Shown: piece after piece, positions 1 to 7,876 of the stretch
How the letters are laid out: each line of letters starts with the position of its first letter
Numbering within the stretch: the stretch's first letter is position 1
NCBI GenBank assembly: GCA_050873965.1
Contig: JBNMJS010000029.1
Coordinates: forward strand, 1-19,730
DNA: 19,730 bases
Origin: UBA2883 sp050873965
Lineage (GTDB): Bacteria > Cyanobacteriota > Vampirovibrionia > Gastranaerophilales > Gastranaerophilaceae
Reading direction: 5' to 3'
Translations under genes and position numbers: made by a program
The notes under the pieces: generated by a model
Told to the model about the DNA's origin: nothing
The model's database searches: none
Seen by the model: the letters and a program-made list of their open reading frames with translations, nothing else

Positions 1-125
1 ATTAAAAAATATACAAAATCACGAGTTGTGAGACTCGATTGTTGAATTATACAATTCTCGTGTGAACGGAAGCGTCGCCGAGAGTTTCTTTTGTTTCGTT
101 TTCTTGTCGGCACAAGAAAATGAAA
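1..125. repeat. Diverged interspersed repeat, copy A
   Basis: Bases 1-27 match bases 491-516 almost exactly, with a single extra A here. The next 35 bases align to the second copy without gaps at 21 of 35 positions. Both copies then run into a pyrimidine-rich stretch that forms a hairpin; here TTTTCTTGT (99-107) pairs with ACAAGAAAA (112-120) around CGGC. The shared order of segments indicates two decayed copies of one element of about 125-140 bp. Copy A starts at the window edge, so its left boundary is unknown. No open frame is supported. Confidence 0.6.
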
Positions 126-155
126 ATAGCAATTTAACAAATTTAAAAAACAAAT

Positions 156-219
156 AGATTCTTCGCTTCGCTCAGAATGACGAAACCTCCGTCATACTGA
201 GGCTTTAGCCGAAGTATCT
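156..219. repeat. REP-like imperfect palindrome
   Basis: The left arm (156-182) reads AGATTCTTCGCTTCGCTCAG and continues AATGACG. It pairs imperfectly with the right arm (190-219, CGTCATACTGAGGCTTTAGC and onward) around a 7-nt loop. The TCATTCTGAGCGAAGCGAAG type of sequence is a familiar intergenic palindromic repeat in many bacterial genomes. It is noncoding. It could act as an mRNA-stabilising hairpin or a mobile REP-type unit; the sequence alone does not decide. Confidence 0.6.
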
Positions 220-243
220 ATTAATTTTATTATAACATTTTTC

Positions 244-402
244 TGGACTGCTTCGTCGTTCATTGCTTTAGATTATTCGGCTGGTCGCAAAAGCGTGGTT
301 TTGCTCCACGTTACGGGCTAGACTACGTCGTCGCCACCTCTCACAAAATAATACTTAATTATTTTGCTCGACAGAGTCGAAAATCTACTTCTCGCAGTGA
401 CG
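244..402. repeat. Second degraded REP-like block with nested hairpins
   Basis: This stretch is richer in G+C than its surroundings and has no gene. GGACTGCTTCGTCG near the left edge and CTCGCAGTGACG near the right edge resemble the two ends of the common 'GTCATTGCGAG...CAATC' class of intergenic repeats. Inside are two overlapping hairpins: GCAAAA/TTTTGC (287-292/299-304) and CGTGG/CCACG (294-298/306-310). A third, TCGAC/GTCGA, lies at 368-380. Decayed mobile-repeat sequence is the simplest reading. Confidence 0.4.
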
Positions 403-490
403 TATTCATTATTTGTTGTTGAAAACAACACAGTAGGCACGAAAACATAAACGAAACCCTATAGCGAATTTGTTTGAGTGATTTTGAAAC

Positions 491-630
491 ATTAAAAATA
501 TACAAAATCACGAGTTATTCGCTTCAATGGTTGAGTGCTAATATTTTCGTGACTACTCTAACGTGCCTTTTCTTTCTTTTTCTACTGTTTTCTTTCTTTG
601 GGCTTCGCAACTCCAAAAGAAAGAAAACAG
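491..630. repeat. Diverged interspersed repeat, copy B
   Basis: Bases 491-516 repeat bases 1-27. The following 35 bases keep the spacing of copy A, ending in TTTTCGTG versus TTCTCGTG. The copy ends in a long pyrimidine/purine hairpin: CTGTTTTCTTTCTTT (585-599) pairs with AAAGAAAGAAAACAG (616-630). A 65-codon TTG-initiated frame runs through this copy (474-671). It has no Shine-Dalgarno and consists largely of the repeat, so it is not called a gene. The rest of 631-719 is plain AT-rich spacer. Confidence 0.6.
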
Positions 631-719
631 TAAAAATAATACAATCAAAGAAATATTGCAAAATAATATGACAAATTAAAAACATTATAAACAATTAGAA
701 ATCATTAACTAAAAACTAC

Positions 720-750
720 AATGCCTGTTGGATTAAACCCAACAGGCATT
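720..750 (-). terminator. Terminator of the 2007-764 operon
   Basis: A perfect 12-bp inverted repeat: AATGCCTGTTGG (720-731) and CCAACAGGCATT (739-750), with a 7-nt loop. On the minus strand the stem is followed by TGTAGTTTTT. It lies 13 bp past the stop codon of the minus-strand gene at 764, so it most likely ends that transcript. The U-run is interrupted. Confidence 0.75.
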
Positions 751-763
751 AAAAATCTAAAAC

Positions 764-1246
764 TTATTCTTGACTGACACCGAGTCCACATACGTTTTTA
801 GCAAATGCATATAATGCATACATACCTAACGCACCACCGGCGACTTTTGCACCAGTACCTTTAACTGCAGCAGTTGTCGCTGTCGCAGCCTTTGGTCCTT
901 TCGTCAACAATGCTGCAGCAGAAAGTCCCCAAGGAACAAGGTCAGAGAACACCATGCCAGCAAAACCTTGAACGTAGCCAATACCAGCATTCACAAAACC
1001 TCTTAAACTATTTGTCAATTCCAAATCAAATAATTTATCTTTCAAGTTTTTATTTATCTCACTTGGTTGATGTAAATTCCTTGTATTTTCAAACCAATCA
1101 AGTGCAGCATCAGCATTTTTAGTTTTTACACGAATATCAGATCTTCTGACACCCTCTTTGTGTGCATCGTAGAGCAATGCACCTACGCCTAAAGCACCTG
1201 CCGTTTTAATTGCATATTTAGTTATTGCTTGTGAAGTTATTTTCAT
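764..1246 (-). CDS. Gly/Ala-rich hydrophobic protein, unknown function
   Basis: This 160-residue protein is not recognised. It has three Gly/Ala-rich hydrophobic stretches (about residues 14-26, 83-115 and 133-150). Between the first two is a charged, helical region that includes an NADAALDWF segment. The pattern suggests insertion into or association with a membrane. No signal peptide or catalytic motif is seen; the only Cys is residue 153. The start ATG overlaps the stop of the upstream gene as ATGA (1243-1246), and a GGGAG ribosome site (1256-1260) lies inside that gene, so translation is probably coupled and the two proteins likely work together. A terminator follows directly. It is probably lineage-specific. 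Confidence 0.75.
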   Translation of the reverse strand: MKITSQAITKYAIKTAGALGVGALLYDAHKEGVRRSDIRVKTKNADAALDWFENTRNLHQPSEINKNLKDKLFDLELTNSLRGFVNAGIGYVQGFAGMVFSDLVPWGLSAAALLTKGPKAATATTAAVKGTGAKVAGGALGMYALYAFAKNVCGLGVSQE

Positions 1247-2007
1247 ACTGCAACACTCCCTGTAGATTTATAAGCAACTGGTTCATTAACCATTGTTGTT
1301 TTTGCACTCAATTGTAATAATGAGTTAGCAATACTACCTTTTGTCAAATCACCAAGATTTGGATCTTGTTGTAACATTAACAAAATATTTTTTGTATTTT
1401 CATCACCACCTGCTAATTGTGATTCAATTGCAAGTAAGCCTCTATCCCTAACCTTATGGTCAAATGGATCAATTATCATTTTATTAACTAAAGCATTCAA
1501 TGCTTTATCGTTATATCTTGTTTTATCTTCTTGTAATCTTTGAAGAACTTCACTTGCTGCATATTCACGTAATTCTTCATTATCACTATCTAAATATGCT
1601 TCCAAGTTTTTGATATATTCATCAGTAAGAACAACTACACGTTTTTTTACAGTATTTGTTGCGTAATTATTCATATAATATCCAGCAGGATAACAAGGTG
1701 AACCACCACCAGCACCAACGATTGTACAATTTGGCATTGGATTTTTCAACAATGGTGAATCAGGTGGCAATTTTGATGGATCAATAACATTACAATAAAT
1801 ACCAATACCTGCATAATTTTGTTGAGGTGTTTTGTTATCATTAGTATTGCATACGGCAGTTGGTGCATTATTTGCACCATTTGGTGTTATATTAGTAACA
1901 TTTTGAGCATTGTTAGCAACATTTTGAGGTGCTTGAGCATTTTGTTGGACTCTTTGCATGTTGTTAACATTACCTACATTATTCATTGTACTAATAGAAG
2001 TAGCCAT
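1243..2007 (-). CDS. Asn-rich protein with HEAT-like helices, unknown function
   Basis: The 254-residue product has two parts. Residues 1-65 are low-complexity and rich in Asn, Gln and Ala. A short Cys/Pro/Gly segment follows, with Cys at 53, 72, 94 and 105 and a VGAGGGSPCYPAGYY stretch at 97-111. Residues 128-219 form paired amphipathic helices (DEYIKNLEAYLDSDNEELRE, then an NDKALNALVNKM unit) like HEAT or armadillo repeats, which usually bind proteins. The start ATG has an AAAGG-type site just upstream. It is the first gene of a two-gene operon with the hydrophobic protein at 764. The HEAT call is by eye; the function is unknown. Confidence 0.75.
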   Translation of the reverse strand: MATSISTMNNVGNVNNMQRVQQNAQAPQNVANNAQNVTNITPNGANNAPTAVCNTNDNKTPQQNYAGIGIYCNVIDPSKLPPDSPLLKNPMPNCTIVGAGGGSPCYPAGYYMNNYATNTVKKRVVVLTDEYIKNLEAYLDSDNEELREYAASEVLQRLQEDKTRYNDKALNALVNKMIIDPFDHKVRDRGLLAIESQLAGGDENTKNILLMLQQDPNLGDLTKGSIANSLLQLSAKTTMVNEPVAYKSTGSVAV

Positions 2008-2056
2008 ACACTTAACCTTTCATGTATATAAAGTAAATTCTCACAATAAAATTGCT

Positions 2057-2073
2057 ACATGTTTTCAACATGT
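2057..2073. promoter_or_regulatory. Paired ACATGT palindromes in a divergent intergenic region
   Basis: ACATGT occurs at 2057-2062 and again at 2068-2073, offset by 11 bp, about one helical turn. It lies between the divergent genes starting at 2007 (minus) and 2170 (plus). Another ACATGT is at 12143-12148, upstream of the gene at 12260. This spacing fits a dimeric regulator site, but no protein partner is visible, so the call is weak. Confidence 0.25.
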
Positions 2074-2169
2074 TTAAGAAATGTAAAAAAAACATACTAA
2101 AACTAGCAAAAATAATATTTACAGGCATTACAATAAGTATAAAATCACGTGTGTAAAAAGGAGCCTTTT

Positions 2170-3102
2170 ATGACAACAATATCAAATGTAAACCAACAAT
2201 ATAACCGTTTTGAAACAGACAAACAAAAAGCGAGTGCTAAGAGATTTATCAATGCAGATGATGCAAAAATAAATAAAATGGCTCATAATACATACAAATT
2301 TCACGAGGGAGCAAATGATAAGAAATTCTCAAGAAACGTATCAATTGCAGTAAACTCACTTCCACTAATTGCAGTTGCATCAGGCTTAGCATCAAAAAAA
2401 GGTGCTGCAGCAGCAATTAAAGATGGTGCTTACTGGGGAATTGCATTATTAGCACCTAAAGCAATCAATGCAGTAAATAACAAACTAGTTAATGCTAGTT
2501 CAAAAGTTAAGAATGCCGAAAGAAAAAATGCAGGCACATCATATATGACACAAGTTGCTGCATCAATCGGTGCATACTTCGGTGCTACAGCGTTATTCAA
2601 CAAAGCAATCGAAAAACCAAAAGTTAAAGAATTTGGTAAAAATATGATTGGAAAAGTATCTGAATTTGCTAGTAACGCTAAACAAGCCATCAAAAATATG
2701 AAGAGTCCAATCAATCTTTCACCAGAAGCAGGTGCAAAATTGGCAGGATTAAAAGCAAAAGTTAAAGTTCCTGAATTTGCAAAACCTGCAATCGAAAATC
2801 TTAAAAACTCAGAAACATTAAAAACTGCTTTAACTACATCTAAAAATATTGCTAAGAAAGCAATCAAAAATGCTCCTGTTCTTACAGTATTAGGTATTGG
2901 TGCTGCATTGGTAGCAAAATCAGTAAGTAGTGCAAACAAATTTGGCGAAATCAAATCTAATATCAAAAACGCTCAATTAGAAACTGCTAAAGGTCTTGTT
3001 AATGCATACAGCCAAGAAAATGAAGAATTAAAAGCAGAAAAAGAAGAAAAATTAGCAGACAATATCAACCCTGAAACACCAGACGAAGACATTGATGCAT
3101 AA
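2170..3102 (+). CDS. Lineage-specific Ala/Lys-rich membrane-associated protein
   Basis: The product is 310 residues. The start is ATG 2170 because AAGGAG (2158-2163) sits 6 nt upstream; a GTG at 2149 is in frame but would place this ribosome site inside the coding sequence. There are hydrophobic Ala/Gly-rich stretches at about 57-105, 127-145 and 235-250. They are separated by Lys-rich helical segments (110-122, 146-235), and the tail (285-310) is charged and acidic. There is no signal peptide or enzyme motif. It resembles in style, though not visibly in sequence, the membrane proteins at 7877 and 13091. It lies just upstream of radA but seems a separate unit. Function unknown. Confidence 0.75.
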   Translation: MTTISNVNQQYNRFETDKQKASAKRFINADDAKINKMAHNTYKFHEGANDKKFSRNVSIAVNSLPLIAVASGLASKKGAAAAIKDGAYWGIALLAPKAINAVNNKLVNASSKVKNAERKNAGTSYMTQVAASIGAYFGATALFNKAIEKPKVKEFGKNMIGKVSEFASNAKQAIKNMKSPINLSPEAGAKLAGLKAKVKVPEFAKPAIENLKNSETLKTALTTSKNIAKKAIKNAPVLTVLGIGAALVAKSVSSANKFGEIKSNIKNAQLETAKGLVNAYSQENEELKAEKEEKLADNINPETPDEDIDA

Positions 3103-3117
3103 TAATTTATTTTAAGC

Positions 3118-3123
3118 TATAAT
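3118..3123 (+). promoter_or_regulatory. Candidate -10 box of radA (leaderless start)
   Basis: A perfect TATAAT lies exactly 6 nt before the radA ATG at 3130, so transcription would begin at or next to the start codon. No Shine-Dalgarno precedes the ATG. The best -35, TTGATG at 3092-3097, has a long 20-nt spacer, so the promoter is not certain. The pheA gene shows the same TATAAT-N6-ATG layout. Confidence 0.5.
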
Positions 3124-3129
3124 CTGAAT

Positions 3130-4515
3130 ATGGCTAAGATAAAGACGAAGTATGTATGTCAACAATGTGGGTATGAAACTGCCAGATACATGGGCAAATG
3201 TCCTGAATGTGGCAATTGGGATTCGTTTGTAGAAGAAACTATCGTAAAAGGCTCTCAAACAACATCTTCTCAAACAATAATTGATACTGCCCAACCACCT
3301 ATGTTGATTAAAGATGTTGTTATTGGTGAAGAAATCCGTACTTCAACCAACATTTCAGAATTTGATAGAGTTTTAGGTGGTGGTTTAGTACAAGGTTCAA
3401 TCGTTCTGCTTGCTGGCGATCCTGGAATAGGTAAATCAACACTATTACTTCAAACTGGTGGAGAACTTTCAAAACAAAACAAAAAAATACTTTATATCTC
3501 GGCAGAAGAATCTGCAAGCCAAGTGAAATTGCGTTCAAACAGATTAGAAATAAATTCTGACAATTTATACATCTACGCCCAAACTAATTTTGAATGTATA
3601 AAAAAACAAATTTTAGAAGAAAAACCCGACTTTGTTATTGTTGATAGTATTCAAGCAATATATTCTGACAATGTTCAAAGTTCAGCCGGTAGTGTTTCTC
3701 AAATTAGAGAATGCTGTAACGAACTTATGCATATTGCCAAAAGCGAAAACATAACAATGATTGTTATTGGACACGTAAACAAAGAAGGTAATATTGCAGG
3801 TCCAAAAGTTTTGGAACACATGGTTGACACAGTAATCCAATTTGAAGGCGACAAATACAAATCATACAGAATTTTAAGAGCCGTAAAAAACAGATTCGGA
3901 AACACATCAGAAGTCGGCATTTTTGAAATGGTGTCAAAGGGATTAAAAGAAGTAACAAACCCTAGTGAATTATTCTTAAAAGAATACAATCAATCACAAG
4001 CAACAGGTAGTGTAATAATCGTTGCAAATGAGGGAACAAGACCAATGCTTGTTGAAATTCAAGCACTTGTCGGAACTACTCCTTATCCTGCACCAAGACG
4101 AGTAACTAATGGTGTTGACTTAAGTCGTGTTTTGCAAATTTTAGCAGTATTAGAAAAACGAGTAGGCTTAAATCTTTCTAAACAAGATGTATATGTAAAC
4201 GTTATCGGTGGTATAGATATTCAAGAACCAGCAGCCGATTTAGGAATTGCATTAGCAGTTGCAACTTGTGCAAGAGATGTTGTTATTGATGCACATACGG
4301 CAATTGTTGGGGAAGTCGGTTTGTCGGGTGAAATTAGAGCCGTTAATCATATAGAAAAACGTATCAAAGAAGTTGCGAAATTAGGATTTAAAAAAATTAT
4401 CATTCCACAATCAAACGAACTTGATGAGAAATTTAAAGGAATAGAAATTATACGAGTTAAGAAAATCATTGATGCAATATCTGCTTGCTTAAGCAATGAT
4501 ATACAAAATAAATAA
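3130..4515 (+). CDS. radA: DNA repair protein RadA (Sms)
   Basis: RadA is a RecA-related ATPase and branch-migration helicase that processes recombination intermediates in the cytoplasm. All family parts are present over 461 residues. The N-terminal zinc finger has Cys 10, 13, 24 and 27. The Walker A is GDPGIGKST at 96-104. The RadA-specific KNRFG motif is at 253-257. The C-terminal Lon-protease-like domain (about 280-455) carries PAAD but no protease active site is expected. Length is normal. The ATG follows a TATAAT by 6 nt and has no ribosome-binding site, which suggests a leaderless mRNA. The next gene, aroF, begins 11 nt after the stop and is probably co-transcribed. Confidence 0.97.
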   Translation: MAKIKTKYVCQQCGYETARYMGKCPECGNWDSFVEETIVKGSQTTSSQTIIDTAQPPMLIKDVVIGEEIRTSTNISEFDRVLGGGLVQGSIVLLAGDPGIGKSTLLLQTGGELSKQNKKILYISAEESASQVKLRSNRLEINSDNLYIYAQTNFECIKKQILEEKPDFVIVDSIQAIYSDNVQSSAGSVSQIRECCNELMHIAKSENITMIVIGHVNKEGNIAGPKVLEHMVDTVIQFEGDKYKSYRILRAVKNRFGNTSEVGIFEMVSKGLKEVTNPSELFLKEYNQSQATGSVIIVANEGTRPMLVEIQALVGTTPYPAPRRVTNGVDLSRVLQILAVLEKRVGLNLSKQDVYVNVIGGIDIQEPAADLGIALAVATCARDVVIDAHTAIVGEVGLSGEIRAVNHIEKRIKEVAKLGFKKIIIPQSNELDEKFKGIEIIRVKKIIDAISACLSNDIQNK

Positions 4516-4526
4516 AGGAAAAATTC

Positions 4527-5564
4527 ATGATAATCATAATGGAACCAAATGCAACAGAAGAACAAATAAATCATGTTGCAGAACATTTAAAAAGTTTAGA
4601 TTTTAAAATAAACATCAATTACGGTGATGTATTAACAGTTATAGCCGCAATAGGTGACAAACGACTAGTTCAACCTCATTCAATAACATCTTTTGAAGGT
4701 GTTCGAGAAGTTAAACTTATCCAAGATCCATTTAAACTAGCAAGCCGTGAAAGCCAAAAAGAAGACACAGTAATAAAATTTTCAAACGGTTTAAAAATCG
4801 GTGGCAAAAACAAACCCGTAATTATTGCAGGACCTTGTAGTGTTGAAGAAAATATTGACGGATTGTTAGAAGTTGCGTTTGCTGCAAAAGAAATGGGAGC
4901 AAAAGTATTAAGAGGTGGAGCATTCAAACCTAGAACATCACCTTATGATTTTCAAGGATTAGAAGAAAGAGGTTTGCAATATTTAGCCCAAGCAAGAGAA
5001 AAAACTGGTTTGCTAGTTGCAACAGAAGTTATGGACACATTAGACTTGCCTCTTGTATGTGACTATGCAGATATAATCCAAGTCGGTGCAAGAAACATGC
5101 AAAACTTCAAATTGCTAAAAGCAATAGGTAAATGCAACAAACCTGTAATTTTAAAAAGAGGTCCTGCAGCAGGAATAAAAGAATTTTTACTAGCAGCAGA
5201 ACATATTATGTATAATGGAAACCCAAATGTAATATTATGCGAACGTGGAATTAAAGGTTTTGACTCTGGATATACAAGAAATGTTCTTGACTTAGCAGCA
5301 GTAGGAGTAATTAAAAAATATTCACACCTACCAATAATTGTTGACCCTAGCCATGCAACAGGAAAACGTTATTTGATTGAGCCAATGTCAAAAGCAGCAA
5401 TTGTTGCCGGAGCAGACGGGATAATGATGGAAGTACATAACAACCCAGACAAAGCGTATTCCGATGGTGCACAAAGTCTTACAATTCCTCAATTCAAAAA
5501 ACTTATGAAACACCTTTCTAAACTTATCGAAGTTTTAGAATCTGAAGAATTTTGTGAAGAATAA
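4527..5564 (+). CDS. aroF: 3-deoxy-7-phosphoheptulonate (DAHP) synthase, type I-beta
   Basis: This enzyme condenses phosphoenolpyruvate with erythrose 4-phosphate, the first step of the shikimate pathway. The 345-residue layout matches the Thermotoga-type enzyme. An N-terminal ferredoxin/ACT-like regulatory domain (1-70) precedes the TIM barrel (about 80-335). Visible motifs are AGPCSVE (Cys104), VLRGGAFKPRTSPY (127-140), LKRG (209-212) and DPSH (273-276). Expected metal ligands Cys104, His276, Glu302 and Asp313 are present. In Thermotoga this N-terminal domain gives feedback inhibition by Tyr/Phe, so the same is likely here. AAAGGA (4514-4519) overlaps the radA stop and fixes the ATG; the two genes are probably co-transcribed. 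Confidence 0.95.
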   Translation: MIIIMEPNATEEQINHVAEHLKSLDFKININYGDVLTVIAAIGDKRLVQPHSITSFEGVREVKLIQDPFKLASRESQKEDTVIKFSNGLKIGGKNKPVIIAGPCSVEENIDGLLEVAFAAKEMGAKVLRGGAFKPRTSPYDFQGLEERGLQYLAQAREKTGLLVATEVMDTLDLPLVCDYADIIQVGARNMQNFKLLKAIGKCNKPVILKRGPAAGIKEFLLAAEHIMYNGNPNVILCERGIKGFDSGYTRNVLDLAAVGVIKKYSHLPIIVDPSHATGKRYLIEPMSKAAIVAGADGIMMEVHNNPDKAYSDGAQSLTIPQFKKLMKHLSKLIEVLESEEFCEE

Positions 5565-5583
5565 TAATATACAAAAGAGTTTT

Positions 5584-5610
5584 TTGTTTGTGATAAAATA
5601 AGCCTATAAT
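5584..5610 (+). promoter_or_regulatory. Candidate sigma70-type promoter of lysS
   Basis: TATAAT at 5605-5610 is a perfect -10 box. A -35-like TTGTTT at 5584-5589 gives a 15-nt spacer. The predicted start near 5617 leaves a leader of about 23 nt containing AAGAGG (5625-5630), a correctly spaced ribosome-binding site for the ATG at 5640. Confidence 0.55.
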
Positions 5611-5639
5611 AGTACAATAATTGAAAGAGGAAAATATAA

Positions 5640-7142
5640 ATGAGTGAAAATACGACTAAAGAACCTATTTCCGCAAAAGAAACAATGCGACAAAGAAGAC
5701 TACAAAAACTTGCAGAACTTGTAGATAAAGGAATTAATCCATATCCGTATTCATTCAAAAAAGATATAGATGCAGCAGAACTTCAAGAAAAATATAAAGA
5801 TTTGCCAGCAGGTGAAGAAACAGAAGACTTCTACTCTGTTGCAGGTAGAGTTATGGCAATCAGAAACTCTGGTATGTTCATCGACTTAATGGACACATCT
5901 GGAAAAATCCAAATATTTTCACACAAAGAAAATATGGACGTTGATAAATTCAAAACATTAAAATTAATTGACGTTGGCGATATTATGGGATTTTATGGTT
6001 CTATCAGAAGAACTCCACGTGGAGAACTTTCTATCAAGGCTAAAGAATATACAATTCTTTCAAAATCATTACAAACATTACCTGAAAAATTCCACGGTTT
6101 AACAGACCAAGAAACTCGTTACCGTCAAAGATATGTTGACTTGATTATGAATGAAAAAACAAGAGATACTTTCAGAAAAAGAAGTTTAATCATTCAAAAA
6201 ATTAGAGAATATTTAAACAACAAAGGATTCTTAGAAGTTGAAACTCCTATGTTACACACTCAAGCAAGTGGTGCAAATGCTAGACCATTTATTACTCACC
6301 ACAATGCTTTGGACATGGATTTAACATTAAGAATCGCTCCAGAACTTCACTTAAAAAGATTGATGGTTGGTGGTTTAAGTGACAAAATCTTCGAATTAAG
6401 CAGATGTTTTAGAAACGAAGGTATTGATACTCGTCACAATCCTGAATTCACTATGATAGAACTTTACCAATCATTTGTTGATTATAATGATATGATGGAA
6501 TTAACAGAAAATCTTGTTGCTTACGTTGCCCAAGAAGTTCTAGGAACAACAAAAATCCAATATGGTGAAAATGAAATTGATTTAACACCACCTTGGGATA
6601 GAAAAACAATGTTGGGTGCTGTAAAAGAAGCAACTGGTGTTGATTTTATGGAAATCTTTACAGCAGAAGAAGCCGTTAAAAAAGCACGTGAACTTCATGT
6701 TGACGTTGATGATGAAATGAACTGGGGACAAGTAATTGATGCTATATTTGAAGCAAAAGTTGAACCATCACTAATTCAACCTTGCCACATCATTGATTAC
6801 CCAAGAGAAATTTCTCCATTAGCAAAAGTTCACAGAGATAACGACAGATTAACTGAAAGATTTGAAACTCGTGTTAATGGTTGGGAAATTGCAAACGCAT
6901 TCTCAGAATTGTCTGATCCAATTGACCAAAGATATAGATTTGAAGCACAAGCATTAGCAAAAGCGAATGGCGATGAAGAAGCTATGTCAATTGATGAAGA
7001 CTACATCAACGCACTAGAATATGGTTTAGCACCAACTGGTGGTATGGGAATGGGTATTGATAGATTAGTTATGTTGTTAACTAACTCACCTACAATCCGT
7101 GACGTTATTGCGTTCCCTACTATGAGAAAATTATCAGACTAA
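5640..7142 (+). CDS. lysS: Lysyl-tRNA synthetase, class II
   Basis: LysS charges tRNA-Lys with lysine in the cytoplasm. At 500 residues it has the standard bacterial length. An N-terminal OB-fold anticodon-binding domain (about 65-145) is followed by the class II catalytic core. Motif 1 falls around KGFLEVETPML (195-205). Motif 2 is FRNEGIDTRHNPEFTMIELY (257-276). Motif 3 is GGMGMGIDRLVML (467-479). No key motif is missing. The ATG is preceded by AAGAGG 9 nt upstream and a TATAAT further up, so it has its own promoter. clpP follows after 53 bp with no obvious terminator between, so readthrough is possible. Confidence 0.97.
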   Translation: MSENTTKEPISAKETMRQRRLQKLAELVDKGINPYPYSFKKDIDAAELQEKYKDLPAGEETEDFYSVAGRVMAIRNSGMFIDLMDTSGKIQIFSHKENMDVDKFKTLKLIDVGDIMGFYGSIRRTPRGELSIKAKEYTILSKSLQTLPEKFHGLTDQETRYRQRYVDLIMNEKTRDTFRKRSLIIQKIREYLNNKGFLEVETPMLHTQASGANARPFITHHNALDMDLTLRIAPELHLKRLMVGGLSDKIFELSRCFRNEGIDTRHNPEFTMIELYQSFVDYNDMMELTENLVAYVAQEVLGTTKIQYGENEIDLTPPWDRKTMLGAVKEATGVDFMEIFTAEEAVKKARELHVDVDDEMNWGQVIDAIFEAKVEPSLIQPCHIIDYPREISPLAKVHRDNDRLTERFETRVNGWEIANAFSELSDPIDQRYRFEAQALAKANGDEEAMSIDEDYINALEYGLAPTGGMGMGIDRLVMLLTNSPTIRDVIAFPTMRKLSD

Positions 7143-7195
7143 TTGATAAATTTGTTATATAATAAATAAAAAAGAAATCTTATAAGGAGAAATAT

Positions 7196-7810
7196 ATGAG
7201 TGACTATTCAAAGATTTTAAGCTACGTACCTACAGTAATTGAATCTTCTTCAAGAGGAGAACGTTCTTTTGACATCTTTTCAAGATTGTTGAGAGAAAGA
7301 ATTATCTTCTTAGGTACAGAAATTAATGATGAAGTAGCAAACTCAATAGTTGCTCAATTACTTCTTCTTGATAGTGAAAACCCAGAAAAAGATATTATGT
7401 TATACATCAACAGCCCAGGTGGTGTAATTACTGCAGGTATGGCTATTTACGATACTATGAACTTAATTAAAGCAGATGTTTCAACAATTTGTCTTGGCGA
7501 AGCAGCAAGTATGGGTTCATTCTTATTATCATCTGGTGCAAAAGGTAAAAGATTGGCTTTGCCTAGTGCAAGAATCATGATTCACCAACCATTAGGTGGT
7601 GCTCAAGGTCAAGCAACGGATATTGAACTTGAAGCGAAAGAAATTATAAGAATGAAAAAAATGTTAACTGGTATCTTGGCAGAAAATTCTGGACAAGATT
7701 TAGAAAGACTTCAAAAAGATTGCGAACGTGATTATTACATGTCAGCAGCACAAGCCGTTGAATATGGTTTAATTGATAAAGTTATTACTGCTGATAGTTT
7801 AAAAGACTAA
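7196..7810 (+). CDS. clpP: ATP-dependent Clp protease proteolytic subunit
   Basis: ClpP forms the two-ring serine protease chamber fed by ClpX/ClpA/ClpC unfoldases. The catalytic triad is complete in 204 residues: Ser105 in GEAASMGS, His130 in MIHQP and Asp179 in CERDYY. The N-terminal segment (FDIFSRLLRERIIFLG) and the handle helix (140-165) are normal, so this is an active-type subunit rather than a ClpR-like one. The start has AAGGAG (7184-7189) 6 nt upstream. A TATAAT at 7158-7163 may give it a promoter of its own, but no good -35 is seen. No clpX lies next to it, unlike many bacteria. Confidence 0.97.
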   Translation: MSDYSKILSYVPTVIESSSRGERSFDIFSRLLRERIIFLGTEINDEVANSIVAQLLLLDSENPEKDIMLYINSPGGVITAGMAIYDTMNLIKADVSTICLGEAASMGSFLLSSGAKGKRLALPSARIMIHQPLGGAQGQATDIELEAKEIIRMKKMLTGILAENSGQDLERLQKDCERDYYMSAAQAVEYGLIDKVITADSLKD

Positions 7811-7876
7811 TTAAAGTTTTGTTAAAATAATCAATTTAATAGCAAAATTTAAAATTTACAGGTTTTGGAACATACG

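Noticed and set aside
474..671. 65-codon frame starting at TTG, with a hydrophobic middle
   Set aside because: No ribosome-binding site, and it consists mostly of interspersed repeat copy B and its hairpin; the apparent membrane segment comes from the pyrimidine-rich stem.
1..720. Possible CRISPR array or tRNA/ncRNA gene in the gene-free left end
   Set aside because: The repeats occur twice only, with unequal intervals and no spacer pattern; no cloverleaf or known RNA motif was recognised.
2430..2966. 178-codon frame on the minus strand
   Set aside because: It lies antisense inside the well-supported gene at 2170 and reflects that gene's Ala/Lys-rich codon use; no ribosome site.
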